From Verrucomicrobiota bacterium (GTDB lineage: Bacteria > Verrucomicrobiota > Verrucomicrobiia > Limisphaerales > SIBE01): a stretch of DNA of 61,280 nucleotides. Positions 18,281-26,563 of this stretch are shown piece after piece. The stretch covers positions 1-61,280 of the forward strand of contig VHDE01000018.1 of NCBI GenBank assembly GCA_016871515.1, read 5' to 3'. The notes under the pieces are model-generated. The model did not search any database, was not told the DNA's origin, and saw only the letters and a list, made by a program, of their open reading frames with translations. Within the stretch, counting starts at the first letter, position 1. Every line of letters begins with the position of its first letter. A program made the position numbers and the translations under genes.

Positions 18281-19750
18281 ATGATCCGGATACCTGGTGA
18301 ACTCTGCACGGACCTCTGCGATTCGAACCTGAAATTGACGCGCCGCGATCTGCTTCGAATTGGCGGTTCGAGCATTCTGGGCTTGTCGCTCGGCTCCATG
18401 TTTCAACTGAGCGCCCGAGCCAATGAATCAGGCGCCAAAGGCGGTCCCGGCTGGGGCCGCGCCAAGAGCGTAATCATGGTTTACCTGCAAGGCGGGCCAA
18501 GCCACCTCGACCTCTGGGACCCCAAGGAGAATGTGCCTGATAAGATCAAGAGCCCCTTTAACTCAATCCCAACTAAGATACCAGGCGTTCATTTCACTGA
18601 GATTCTGCCGCAACTCGCCAAAGTGAATGACAAATTCACGATGATCCGTTCGATGAGTTACACGCCAAACGGATTGTTCAATCATACGGCGGCGATCTAC
18701 CAAATCATGACCGGTTACACGACCGACAAGGTCAGCCCGTCCGGACAACTCGAACCGCCCAATGCGAAAGATTTCCCGAACTTCGGCTCGAATATCGTCC
18801 GCCTCAAACCGGTCACGCAACCAATGCTCCCGTTCGTCATGCTGCCGCGGCCCCTCCAGGAGAGCAATGTGGTCGGCAAAGGCGGCACCGCCGGTTTTCT
18901 CGGCAAAGCGTTCGATCCTTATTATCTCTTCCCCGATGGCGACGACATGGACATGTCCAAGATGGACAAAATTCGCACGGACGACCTGAAGCTGCCTCCT
19001 GAGGTGTTTGCCATGCGGCTGCAACGGCGGGCGCAGCTGCGCGACACGCTCAACGAAGCGATGCCCGAAATCGAGAAGGCCGTGGAACATTACAACCTCG
19101 ATGAATATTATCAGCGCGCTCTGAACTTGATCGTTTCGGGCCGCGCGCGAAATGCGTTCGATCTGGCGCAAGAGCCGGACAGCGTCCGCGACCGGTTCGG
19201 GCGAAATACTTTCGGGCAAAGCTGTCTCCTGGCGCGCCGGCTCGTCGAAGCAGGCACGCGCGTCGTCGAAGTCGTCTGGCCCAAGATTGCCAACTCGGAC
19301 AATCATTCCTGGGACGTTCACGTCGGTCTCGCACAACGCATGAAGAACCAGTCGGGGCCGATGCTCGATCAAGGTCTCTCCGCGCTTTTTGAGGATCTCG
19401 ATCAACGGGGAATGTTGAGCGAAACATTGGTGGTTGCCATTGGCGAATTCGGCCGCAGCCCGGAGAAAGGGCTGAGCACCTCGGGCAACAGCAACAGTCC
19501 AGATGGACGCGATCATTGGCCGTACTGTTACACGTCGGTAATTGGCGGCGCGGGGATCAAGCGCGGTTATGTCCACGGCAAATCTGACAAGACCGCCTCC
19601 AGCCCGCTGGAAGATCCAGTTCATCCAATGGAAGTCCTGGCCACCATTTATCACGCATGCGGCATCGATCCCGAAACGATTGTCTACAACCACCTGAATC
19701 AACCACGCGAACTCGTCAAAGCGAAAGCGGTGACGAAGCTGTTCGCGTAA
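18281..19750 (+). CDS. DUF1501 domain-containing exported protein
   Basis: A 489-residue protein of the alkaline-phosphatase-like DUF1501 family, which regularly accompanies DUF1549/DUF1553 cytochromes in Planctomycetes and Verrucomicrobia. The N-terminus has a twin-arginine motif ([20 protein letters not shown]), so export in folded form is expected. Family blocks seen include [74 protein letters not shown] and [14 protein letters not shown], then [10 protein letters not shown]. The exact reaction of the family is not established. It is complete, with no clear ribosome binding site. Its cytochrome partner is the giant gene at 11494. Confidence 0.95.
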   Translation: MIRIPGELCTDLCDSNLKLTRRDLLRIGGSSILGLSLGSMFQLSARANESGAKGGPGWGRAKSVIMVYLQGGPSHLDLWDPKENVPDKIKSPFNSIPTKIPGVHFTEILPQLAKVNDKFTMIRSMSYTPNGLFNHTAAIYQIMTGYTTDKVSPSGQLEPPNAKDFPNFGSNIVRLKPVTQPMLPFVMLPRPLQESNVVGKGGTAGFLGKAFDPYYLFPDGDDMDMSKMDKIRTDDLKLPPEVFAMRLQRRAQLRDTLNEAMPEIEKAVEHYNLDEYYQRALNLIVSGRARNAFDLAQEPDSVRDRFGRNTFGQSCLLARRLVEAGTRVVEVVWPKIANSDNHSWDVHVGLAQRMKNQSGPMLDQGLSALFEDLDQRGMLSETLVVAIGEFGRSPEKGLSTSGNSNSPDGRDHWPYCYTSVIGGAGIKRGYVHGKSDKTASSPLEDPVHPMEVLATIYHACGIDPETIVYNHLNQPRELVKAKAVTKLFA

Positions 19751-19761
19751 GTGGCTTATTG

Positions 19762-19872
19762 TAGAGCGTTTCTCGAAACAGATTTCCGGATGGGCAGGGC
19801 AAACCTGCTGGTTGGTCGGCAACGCGGCAGCGTTTCCCTACCTATCCGGAATCTGTTTCGAGAAACGCTCTA
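19762..19872. repeat. Long inverted repeat between convergent genes
   Basis: Arm 19762-19791 (TAGAGCGTTTCTCGAAACAG ... CCGGAT) and arm 19844-19872 (ATCCGGAATCTGTTTCGAGA ... CGCTCTA) pair almost perfectly around a 52-base loop. It lies exactly between two converging genes (stops at 19750 and 19875). It could be a MITE-like element, a bidirectional transcription stop, or both. No T-run follows either arm. Confidence 0.8.
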
Positions 19873-19874
19873 AT

Positions 19875-21827
19875 CTAATGCGGGAGGAACTTCAGAATCG
19901 CGGTCGCGGTCACGTCGTTTTCTTTTGCCACCGCGATCATTTCTGAAATGTGGCTTTCCCGCGGCACGTAGAGCAAGTCGGCTGGAACGCCATGCTTTCG
20001 AAGCGCCGCATTAAATTCGCGCGCTTGGGCGGGAAGCGTTGGATAATCCCACTGGCAATAACTGATCAGAAATGGCGGCGACCCGGCCTTCACATGAAAT
20101 AACGGCGACGCTTCACGACGGAATTGAGGGTCATTTCCAAAAACGGACGCTTGACCTTCACCGACGGCCAAGTTGTAAACGCCGCTTAAGGCGATCGTGC
20201 CGCGAATGATTTTGGGTGTGAGTTGATGTTTGGCTAAGTAACGTTCGTCGAGGGCTAGCAGAGCCGCCAGATGTCCGCCCGCCGAATGACCGCCGATGTA
20301 AATGCGATTCGTGTCGCCGCCATGTTCGGCGATGTGCCGGACCACCCAGGCAAAAGCCGCTGCCACGTCCTCGATCTGAGCCGGATGCCGAAACTTGGGG
20401 GCCAAACGATAGCTCGGCGCCACGGTGAGAATTCCTTCTTTGGCGAAACGGTTGCCGATTGGCACGTACTGAGCACGGTCCCCGGACCGCCATGCGCCGC
20501 CGTGAATGAACACAAAAACCGGCGCATTTTTCTTCTCCTTCGGCAAATACAAATCGAGTTTGTGCTTGGCCGATTCGTCTTCCGGTCCGTCTGTATAAAC
20601 AAGGTCTCGGCGGACTTCGACATTTGGCGAGATGTCCATCGAGGGCAGCGCCAGCATGTCGAGCGACGGCGCCTTGACGTAAACCGGATTCGAGTAGATC
20701 CATGGCCGGTCTTCTTCATCGACGCTCAGCCAGGCTTCGACACGATATGCGCCGGGAGTCTTCGCTTGGAAGGTGAGATTTGTTCCTTCGGTTTCGTGAA
20801 CCACCGCGCCATTGTGGAACAGCCGGAGTTTCGCGGCGATCGGAGTAACCGCAACGAGCCGCGTTGTGCCGAGCAACGGCGCGGCATCACCCATCGAAAA
20901 CACTCCCAGATTATTGACTGCGCCGAAGGCAAACCCAGTCGGATCACAGAGCCAGTCATGCGAGACATAGACATGACCTTCACGCAGTGACTGGCGAATC
21001 TCCGGTTCGGTTAATTCGCGCGCGAGGATATGCGTGCAGAGGTTCCGAAAACTGACTTCGTAAGGGTCGAAGGTCGTGCCTTGAAAAACCTGGTTCTGGT
21101 GCGCGTCGTTCGCGGCAATCCCTGCAAACGGCTTCTGCTTCGTTTCTTGGTCCCATTTCGAGAAGAACTCAGCGCGATAGCCCGTCCCAGCGGCAAAGAA
21201 TTCATCCGGATAAGTCTTGAAATCTTCGACGAGCTTGCGCCAGCGGCTCGGATCGGTCGCAGCATCGAGTAAATATTGCTGAAGGCTCTTATCGATTACG
21301 GCGTCGCTATGGCGGTTGGAAATCTCCATTCCGGCAAAACCGTCGCTGGAAGCGTCGTAACGCTCTTCAATATGAGAGAGGAAACGCAAACCGCCTTCCG
21401 CCAGAGGCTGGCCCTCTGCGTTGTAATCGGGAAAACGCAGAACGCCGTTGCCATCCTCCGAACCCGCGATAAAGAGCACGCCATCGCGCAAGCCCCGCCA
21501 TGTTTCAGGCTTGGGCCCTCGGTGATCGGTCCACATGACAACGCGAACACCAGTTTTCTTTGCGGCGGCGAGAACTTCGGGCCGAGTGCCTTTGGTGTGG
21601 TCAGAGTCTTCGGCGTGAACGTGAATGACAGCGCGAAAATCCTCGTAGACGCCGACATTGGGCAGCGTCTTGCGCGCGCGCTCGAAGGATAGAACGGCTT
21701 CGCGTGTCTGTTGCAGTCGTGCGGTCTCAAGCCGCTGCGCGGCCGTCCACTTCGATTTCGGCGGCTCGGCTGCAACAACGTAATATCCAAACGCCAAGAC
21801 CGCTACGAACTGAGCCAAGGTTCTCAT
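19875..21827 (-). CDS. PHP-like domain fused to alpha/beta hydrolase, exported
   Basis: A 650-residue protein from ATG 21827 (MRTLAQFVAVLAFGYYVVAA), giving a clean signal peptide; a TTG at 21875 is also in frame. The N-terminal half looks like a PHP-type metal-dependent phosphoesterase fold: RAVIHVHAEDSDHTKG (HxH near residues 69-71), VVMWTDHRG, GSEDGNG and AANDAHQNQ supply likely metal ligands. A middle beta-sandwich-like segment leads to a BD-FAE/HSL-type alpha/beta hydrolase. That domain has the oxyanion motif FIHGGAWRSGD (about 440), nucleophile elbow IGGHSAGGHLAAL (about 514) and a C-terminal His in RESHISEM. The two catalytic folds in one exported chain suggest two linked hydrolytic steps on an unknown substrate. 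Confidence 0.85.
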   Translation of the reverse strand: MRTLAQFVAVLAFGYYVVAAEPPKSKWTAAQRLETARLQQTREAVLSFERARKTLPNVGVYEDFRAVIHVHAEDSDHTKGTRPEVLAAAKKTGVRVVMWTDHRGPKPETWRGLRDGVLFIAGSEDGNGVLRFPDYNAEGQPLAEGGLRFLSHIEERYDASSDGFAGMEISNRHSDAVIDKSLQQYLLDAATDPSRWRKLVEDFKTYPDEFFAAGTGYRAEFFSKWDQETKQKPFAGIAANDAHQNQVFQGTTFDPYEVSFRNLCTHILARELTEPEIRQSLREGHVYVSHDWLCDPTGFAFGAVNNLGVFSMGDAAPLLGTTRLVAVTPIAAKLRLFHNGAVVHETEGTNLTFQAKTPGAYRVEAWLSVDEEDRPWIYSNPVYVKAPSLDMLALPSMDISPNVEVRRDLVYTDGPEDESAKHKLDLYLPKEKKNAPVFVFIHGGAWRSGDRAQYVPIGNRFAKEGILTVAPSYRLAPKFRHPAQIEDVAAAFAWVVRHIAEHGGDTNRIYIGGHSAGGHLAALLALDERYLAKHQLTPKIIRGTIALSGVYNLAVGEGQASVFGNDPQFRREASPLFHVKAGSPPFLISYCQWDYPTLPAQAREFNAALRKHGVPADLLYVPRESHISEMIAVAKENDVTATAILKFLPH

Positions 21828-22005
21828 GATAGATCGATTGGCGACAGAAGAAGCCAAATTGATTGCTGGTGTCAAAGCGAATCGCGAGCTGCCGCAGCCG
21901 CGCCTAATCGAAGCACAGAAAGATTGAAACAGAAGGCAACGAAGGCAGCTCTCGTATCAGAGCCGCCTTTTTTCTGCCCTAAGTCACAGGAACGGCGGTC
22001 GCGTC

Positions 22006-22626
22006 CTACAAACGAGGCCGCGTGGCGCGGGGCAGGGGTGCCGTCCGGACTGCTTTCTGAAAGCGAGGTTTGGCAATGTTCGAAGCGCCCGGGCGGCGGG
22101 TAAAGCCGCCGACTTTTCGGCCGGCAGCCAGTTTCGCTTTGAGGCGTTTCCAGAGAGGCTTGAGGTCGGGTTCCTTCAATGCCAAGCGCACAATATTGTC
22201 GCCGTCTCCTTTTTCGATAGCCTTCTCCAGCCAAGGCCAAGCTTCCGCCGGGTTGTTGAGCCGGCAGGTATAACAGGCGAGGCAATAGGAAATGATGGGC
22301 AAATGCGAAAACTTGTCGGCCACATTTCGCAAGATGTCGCACGCCTTTTCGGTGTGAGCCATTTCATTGAGAGAATAGGCCTGGTGAATCCAGCCTGAGG
22401 GGCGGTCTGGATCGAGCTCGCAGATGGCCGTGGCGATCTCAAAGGCGGCCGTCCACATTTTGTTCAAAGCGAAAATCTGCCAGCGCACTTCCAATACATC
22501 CGGGTGGATGCGAAAGGCGGCGGTGACGCATTCGAGTTCACGATTTGCCTCGATGCAATTTCCGAGCTCCAGCCAGCCCCGCGCTGCATTGATGTGACAT
22601 TTGTCCTTTTCGGAAAGCTGATTCAT
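22006..22626 (-). CDS. TPR-repeat protein
   Basis: A 206-residue protein from ATG 22626 (MNQLSEKDKCHINAARGWLE). About four to five tetratricopeptide-like helical pairs are visible: AARGWLELGNCIEANRELEC, VRWQIFALNKMWTAAFEIAT, GWIHQAYSLNEMAHTEKACD and ISYCLACYTCRLNNPAEAWP. TPR proteins act as scaffolds; no enzyme motif is present. The last ~40 residues (GRKVGGFTRRPGASNIAKP then basic sequence) do not look like TPR and may come from repeat sequence at 22000-22120. The downstream spacer 21828-22005 has no gene. Confidence 0.8.
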   Translation of the reverse strand: MNQLSEKDKCHINAARGWLELGNCIEANRELECVTAAFRIHPDVLEVRWQIFALNKMWTAAFEIATAICELDPDRPSGWIHQAYSLNEMAHTEKACDILRNVADKFSHLPIISYCLACYTCRLNNPAEAWPWLEKAIEKGDGDNIVRLALKEPDLKPLWKRLKAKLAAGRKVGGFTRRPGASNIAKPRFQKAVRTAPLPRATRPRL

Positions 22627-22672
22627 ATCGCCCAAGAAACGGTGAAAATCGATTGTTGTTTGCCTAAGGTGG

Positions 22673-23005
22673 TCAGGCCGCTTTGGGAAATGCGGCTGCG
22701 ATCTCTGCGAAGTCAGCTTCGAGAATAGTCGAATGATCAGGGCCACGGTCTTCTCTCGGTGGACCGCTTTCCAACCCGCGGACGTCCAAGCCTGCGACCA
22801 ACGGGCTCAGGGGGCTGGCAGTTCTTTTGGTGGGAATATCCTCAACGTAACACGGGCAGGCGGTTAGTTCGCGCGGGTAATCATGCGCCTTTTCGTCGCG
22901 AGGAGACAAAGGGCTGGAGGATGTCGCCAATTCACCTGGAGATACCGGCGTGCAGCGATGCGGCAGCTGTGTTCCAGCCGACCCCGTATAAATATCGATC
23001 GTCAT
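22673..23005 (-). CDS. Small hypothetical protein
   Basis: A 110-residue protein from ATG 23005 (MTIDIYTGSAGTQLPHRCTP). An AAAGGA about seven bases upstream makes this one of the few starts here with a clear Shine-Dalgarno. It is Pro/Ser-rich and probably largely unstructured (PVSPGELATSSSPLSPRDE, ASPLSPLVAGLDVRGLES), ending in a short helix (EADFAEIAAAFPKAA). There is no signal peptide and no recognised family. It lies upstream of and parallel to the TPR gene. Confidence 0.45.
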   Translation of the reverse strand: MTIDIYTGSAGTQLPHRCTPVSPGELATSSSPLSPRDEKAHDYPRELTACPCYVEDIPTKRTASPLSPLVAGLDVRGLESGPPREDRGPDHSTILEADFAEIAAAFPKAA

Positions 23006-23129
23006 AGACAAATCCTTTTGTCTGTTACCGCGAATGGCTTCCATGCCATTGGAAAACTTTGGCGTCTTCCGTTGCCGGGCGTAACAAATAAGTTGACGCC
23101 GCCTAGCTTGTATCATCGGCTAACTCGCG

Positions 23130-23362
23130 GAGAACTTTAGGATAATTCCAATGCAATCGCTGCAGCGATCTTCGGAGCAAGGGGCAACGCCCAGGCGAGG
23201 GGACGTCCAAAAATTGACGGCGACAAGTCCCGGAGGGGCAGAATGATAATAGCCCGGCGTTTCAATTTCAACGCCGGGGACAACGACGAAGAGCAGATAA
23301 GTCCCGAATGGGACGGCTGAACGCCACTAAAATGAGCCAGCGCAATCGAAAGCCGCCAGGTC
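23130..23362. repeat. Composite repeat spacer with 26-bp hairpin
   Basis: 23253-23278 is a hairpin with perfect 9-bp arms (CCCGGCGTT ... AACGCCGGG). Flanking it are two imperfect copies of an AAGTCCCG-A-GGG-style motif (about 23225-23240 and 23300-23315). This arrangement resembles interspersed repeats common in Verrucomicrobia. No gene is credible in 23006-23362. Confidence 0.55.
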
Positions 23363-23500
23363 TTGGAGTGCGGCGATGGAGTCTGCGTAATCGCCGCTTT
23401 GGCGTTAAAGAGCCCGAGGACGTGTCCCGAACTGCGTAACTCTTTCGGAAGTGCGGACGCCAAACCGGTGACTGCGCAGACTCCGTCACCGCAGCACGAC
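23363..23500. repeat. Palindromic element overlapping 5' end of cheB-like gene
   Basis: Left arm (GTGCGGCGATGGAGTCTGCG ... CTTTGGCGT, about 23368-23404) is the imperfect reverse complement of the right arm (about 23453-23500, GCGGACGCCAAACCGGTGAC ... CAGACTCCGTCACCGCAGCA). The element ends exactly where homology to CheB receiver domains begins. Confidence 0.75.
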
Positions 23501-24445
23501 ATCATCTGGGTGGCGCGCGATGGCTCTGAAGCTGTGGAACGCCGCGCCCGATCCCGGCCCGATTTAATTCTGATGGACATGGTGATGCCGGTCATGGACG
23601 GCGTCGAGGCAACCCGCCGGATCATTTCTCATACGCCATGCGGGATTCTGATTGTGACGGCTACGGTCAATACAAATTCGGCGCTCGTCTATGAAGCGCT
23701 CGGGGCCGGAGCCATTGACGCCGTTAAGACGCCAATTCTTGCTAGTTCTGATCACGCTAACGGGGCCGAAGCCTTTCTCAGCAAGATCGAAATGATCGGC
23801 AAACTCATCGAAGAACCACTGATCGCGAAGCGTTCCGGGCAGCGCGGCGCTTCGCTCCTGCAGCAGGCTCGAACGTCGCGGTTGATCGCCATTGGATCGT
23901 CGGCGGGTGGTCCGGCCGCAGTCGCGGAAATCCTGCGCGTGTTACCGGCTCATTTTCGGGCGAGTATTGTCGTAATTCAACATGTCGATGAGCAGTTCGC
24001 CGAAGGGCTGGCCGAATGGCTTGAAACACAATCGCAGCTGCCAGTGCGTTTGGCGCGCGATAGGGATCATCCAGAACCTGGCGTGGTTTTGATCGCGGGG
24101 CGGTCGGATCATCTTATCTTTGCTGATTCCACCACTCTGGCCTATGCGCCAGACCCTGTTGACCAGGCGTACCGGCCCTCAATAGACGTTTTCTTCCGGA
24201 GCGTGGTTCAACATTGGCGGGGTGAAGTCATTGGCGTTTTGCTGACCGGCATGGGCCAGGACGGTGCGGCTGGGTTGAAAGCTCTGCGCCAGGCACGTTA
24301 TCACACGATTGCGCAAGACCGGGGATCAAGCGCGGTCTATGGCATGCCCAAAGCCGCCGCCGACATGCAGGCCGCCGTCGAAATTCTGCCGCTTGATCTG
24401 ATCGGTCCGACATTGGCAAAACGGATTATGGGGAAAGAAAAATAG
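23363..24445 (+). CDS. cheB: CheB-like protein-glutamate methylesterase with replaced N-terminus
   Basis: The C-terminal methylesterase domain is complete. It has LIAIGSSAGGPAAVAEIL with the nucleophilic Ser, VVIQHVDEQF with the His, and VLLTGMGQDGAAGL with the Asp of the CheB triad. CheB removes methyl groups from chemoreceptors when its receiver is phosphorylated. The receiver retains RPDLILMDMVMPVMDG (phospho-acceptor Asp) and ILIVTATV. Its first strand and the acidic Mg-binding pair are missing: everything before HDIIWVARDGSEAV is encoded by the palindromic repeat. The only long start is TTG 23363, inside that repeat. The gene could yield a constitutive or unstable protein, or be a pseudogene. 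No cheR or receptor gene is nearby. Confidence 0.8.
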   Translation: MECGDGVCVIAALALKSPRTCPELRNSFGSADAKPVTAQTPSPQHDIIWVARDGSEAVERRARSRPDLILMDMVMPVMDGVEATRRIISHTPCGILIVTATVNTNSALVYEALGAGAIDAVKTPILASSDHANGAEAFLSKIEMIGKLIEEPLIAKRSGQRGASLLQQARTSRLIAIGSSAGGPAAVAEILRVLPAHFRASIVVIQHVDEQFAEGLAEWLETQSQLPVRLARDRDHPEPGVVLIAGRSDHLIFADSTTLAYAPDPVDQAYRPSIDVFFRSVVQHWRGEVIGVLLTGMGQDGAAGLKALRQARYHTIAQDRGSSAVYGMPKAAADMQAAVEILPLDLIGPTLAKRIMGKEK

Positions 24446-24449
24446 ATTT

Positions 24450-24695
24450 ATGACCGATACAACCCCTGAATTCTCTGGCATTAACCGGTATCGAATCACC
24501 GTGCTGCTGGTGGACGATCAAGGAATCATCGGAGAGGCGGTCCGGCGAATGCTGGCGGGCGAATCCGACCTCGATTTCCATTATTGCGGCCGGTCCACGG
24601 AGGCGTTGAATTACGCGAATCAATTCAAGCCAACGGTGATGAACAATTTCGCGGAGCTCAGCGGCATCAAAGAGCCGATCAGCATCAGTAATTGA
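24450..24695 (+). pseudogene. Truncated response-regulator receiver fragment
   Basis: The first ~55 residues form the start of a receiver domain: [20 protein letters not shown] then FHYCGRSTEALNYANQFKPTV. This is very like the N-terminus of the hybrid kinase at 25133 ([20 protein letters not shown]). Where the phospho-acceptor Asp should follow, it switches to MNNFAELSGIKEPISISN and stops. It is therefore an abortive duplicate or a deletion remnant, separated from its likely parent by two inserted repeats. It is probably non-functional. Confidence 0.75.
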
Positions 24696-24763
24696 CCTCA
24701 AATCGCAAGGCGCGAATATGCAGTTAGTATCCCAACGGTGCCTCCCGAAGTTGTCGGCACATC

Positions 24764-24912
24764 GTAGCGGCGGGCATGCTGCCTGCCGTAGAGCCGAGGC
24801 ATCCTGCCCGGCGGATCACGCGTACGCACTGGAACGCAGCCTCCTCGTTGCAAGCGTTGCTCCGGGCGGCAAGATGCACGCCCTCTGCGGCAGGCAGGAT
24901 GCCCGCCGCTAC
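24764..24912. repeat. Family-2 repeat (GTAGCGGCGGGCAT...), copy 1
   Basis: A 149-bp element with inverted ends (GTAGCGGCGGGCATGCTGCC ... AGGATGCCCGCCGCTAC). The reverse complement of the same sequence, including its interior (CGTAGAGCCGAGGCATCCTG ... GCAAGATGCACGCCCTCTGC), recurs at 43838-43986. Copy 1 is followed 48 bases later by a family-1 element. Confidence 0.85.
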
Positions 24913-24960
24913 CGACAACTGCGGGATGCACTGGTCTCCCAAGCGATGAACTGCAATGCC

Positions 24961-25085
24961 GTAGCACAGACGGCCCAGTCTGCTGTGTCGCGGGATGCTA
25001 GCCTGCAGTGTGGCGCTTCTTTGAACCTGCGCAAAACCAGCCGATTGGCAATCGCCGAAACAGCAGACTGGGCAGTCTGCGCTAC
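24961..25085. repeat. Family-1 nested palindrome, copy 2
   Basis: Ends GTAGCACAGACGGCCCAGTC and GACTGGGCAGTCTGCGCTAC pair as inverted repeats. Interior hairpin CCGATTGGCAATCG matches the interior of the 16647 and 43515 copies. It lies just before the start of the hybrid kinase gene. Confidence 0.85.
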
Positions 25086-25132
25086 GCTTGATCGCGGCGG
25101 ACAAGGCTGTCCGCGCTCCATTCTCGCTACCT

Positions 25133-26563
25133 ATGGACAAGCCTTTTGATTCACCCTCATCACGAACAGCGAGCGAATCGTCCGATTACCCAGTCATGGT
25201 TCTTCTCGTGGACGACCAAGCGATCATTGGCGAGGCCGTCCGCCGGGCGCTCGTTCACCAGCCCAGATTCAATTTCCATTTTTGGCCGGATCCAGCGCAG
25301 GCCATTTCCGTCGCCGAGCAAATTCGGCCGACGGTGATTCTCCTCGACCTGGTCATGCCGGGTGTCGACGGTTTGACATTGCTCCAACGGTTTCGCGCCA
25401 ACCGAGCCACGCGCGACCTTCCGATTATTGTCCTTTCGACCAAAGAGGAGCCCGAGATGAAGAGCGAGGCGTTCGCTCTCGGCGCAAACGATTATTTGGT
25501 CAGGTTGCCGGATCAAATCGAGCTGATTGCCCGTGTGACATATCACTCGAAGAGCTACCTCAACCAGCTCCAGCGCGACGAAGCGTACCGCGCCTTGCGC
25601 GAAAGCCAGCAGCAATTGGTTGATAGCAATACCGCGCTTGTTTCCCTGAATCAGAAATTGGAGGAAGCCACGCGCGCCAAGTCCGAATTCTTGGCTAATA
25701 TGAGCCACGAAATCCGGACCCCGATGAACGGGGTGATCGCGATGACCGCGTTGCTGCTCGATACCAGCTTGACCGCCGAACAGCGGGATTTTGCGGAAAC
25801 GATTCGCGTCAGCGGCGACTCGTTGCTGACCATAATCAACGATATTCTCGACTTCTCCAAAATCGAGTCGGGCAAGATCAGTCTCGAACATCATCCGTTC
25901 GAGTTGCGCACGTGCATCGAGGAAACGCTCGACCTTCTGGGGCCGAGGGCGGGGGAGAAAAGCCTGGAGCTTTCCCACTTCCTTCCGGACGATTTGGCCG
26001 AAACAGTCGTTGGAGATGAAACTCGCTTGCGCCAGGTTTTGATCAACCTCGCGGGCAATGCCGTAAAATTCACGGCACGCGGCGAAGTGCTGATCGAAGT
26101 AAAGCACGCTGTGAGCACGGCCAACGCCGCGCACAAAGTCCTCAATCTTCAGTTCAGCGTGCGCGATACTGGCATCGGCATTCCGGCCGATAAATTGGAT
26201 CGTCTGTTCAAGTCGTTCAGCCAGGTGGACAGCTCAACGACCCGGCAATATGGCGGAACAGGACTAGGACTCGCCATTAGCAAACGGCTCGCGGAATTGA
26301 TGGGCGGAACGATCTGGGGTCGAAAGCGAGTCGGGCAAAGGCTCGACCTTTCATTTCACGATTGCCGTCGCCCGCACCGGCGACGAGCCGCGCAAGTCCG
26401 CTTCGCTGTCCCCGTGCTTGGCTGGCACGAGAGTGTTGGTCGTCGAAGGCAATTCCTCCAATCGCCGTTTTTTGGCCCAATCGCTGGAGCATTCGGGACT
26501 CATGCCACACGCGGTCGCGACGCGCAGCCAAGCCTTGGAATTGTTTCGATCTGCCACCTGTGA
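25133..26563 (+). pseudogene. Hybrid sensor histidine kinase, N-terminal part before frameshift
   Basis: From ATG 25133 ([20 protein letters not shown]). The order is: receiver domain ([20 protein letters not shown], acceptor Asp in [13 protein letters not shown], Lys replaced in [10 protein letters not shown]); a coiled linker; HisKA H-box [16 protein letters not shown]; and the HATPase domain with N-box [13 protein letters not shown]1 VRDTGIGIP and G2 GGTGLGLAI. At 26316-26319 a run of four G (TGGGGTC) replaces the expected three (TGG GTC GAA AGC = WVES). This throws the frame into non-homologous sequence ending at 26563. Removing one G continues into the downstream part. It signals by autophosphorylation on His; no sensor or membrane segment is present. 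Confidence 0.85.

Noticed and set aside
18563..19822. 419-codon open frame opposite the DUF1501 gene
   Set aside because: The DUF1501 gene is complete and conserved; the opposite frame has no domain and runs into the inverted repeat.
24764..25085. CRISPR-like array from repeated GC-rich units
   Set aside because: Units are inverted, of different families and not regularly spaced; no direct repeats with unique spacers and no cas gene.
24718..25149. 143-codon frame across the family-2 and family-1 repeats
   Set aside because: Its whole sequence is repeat DNA; the open frame results from G+C-rich palindromes lacking stops.
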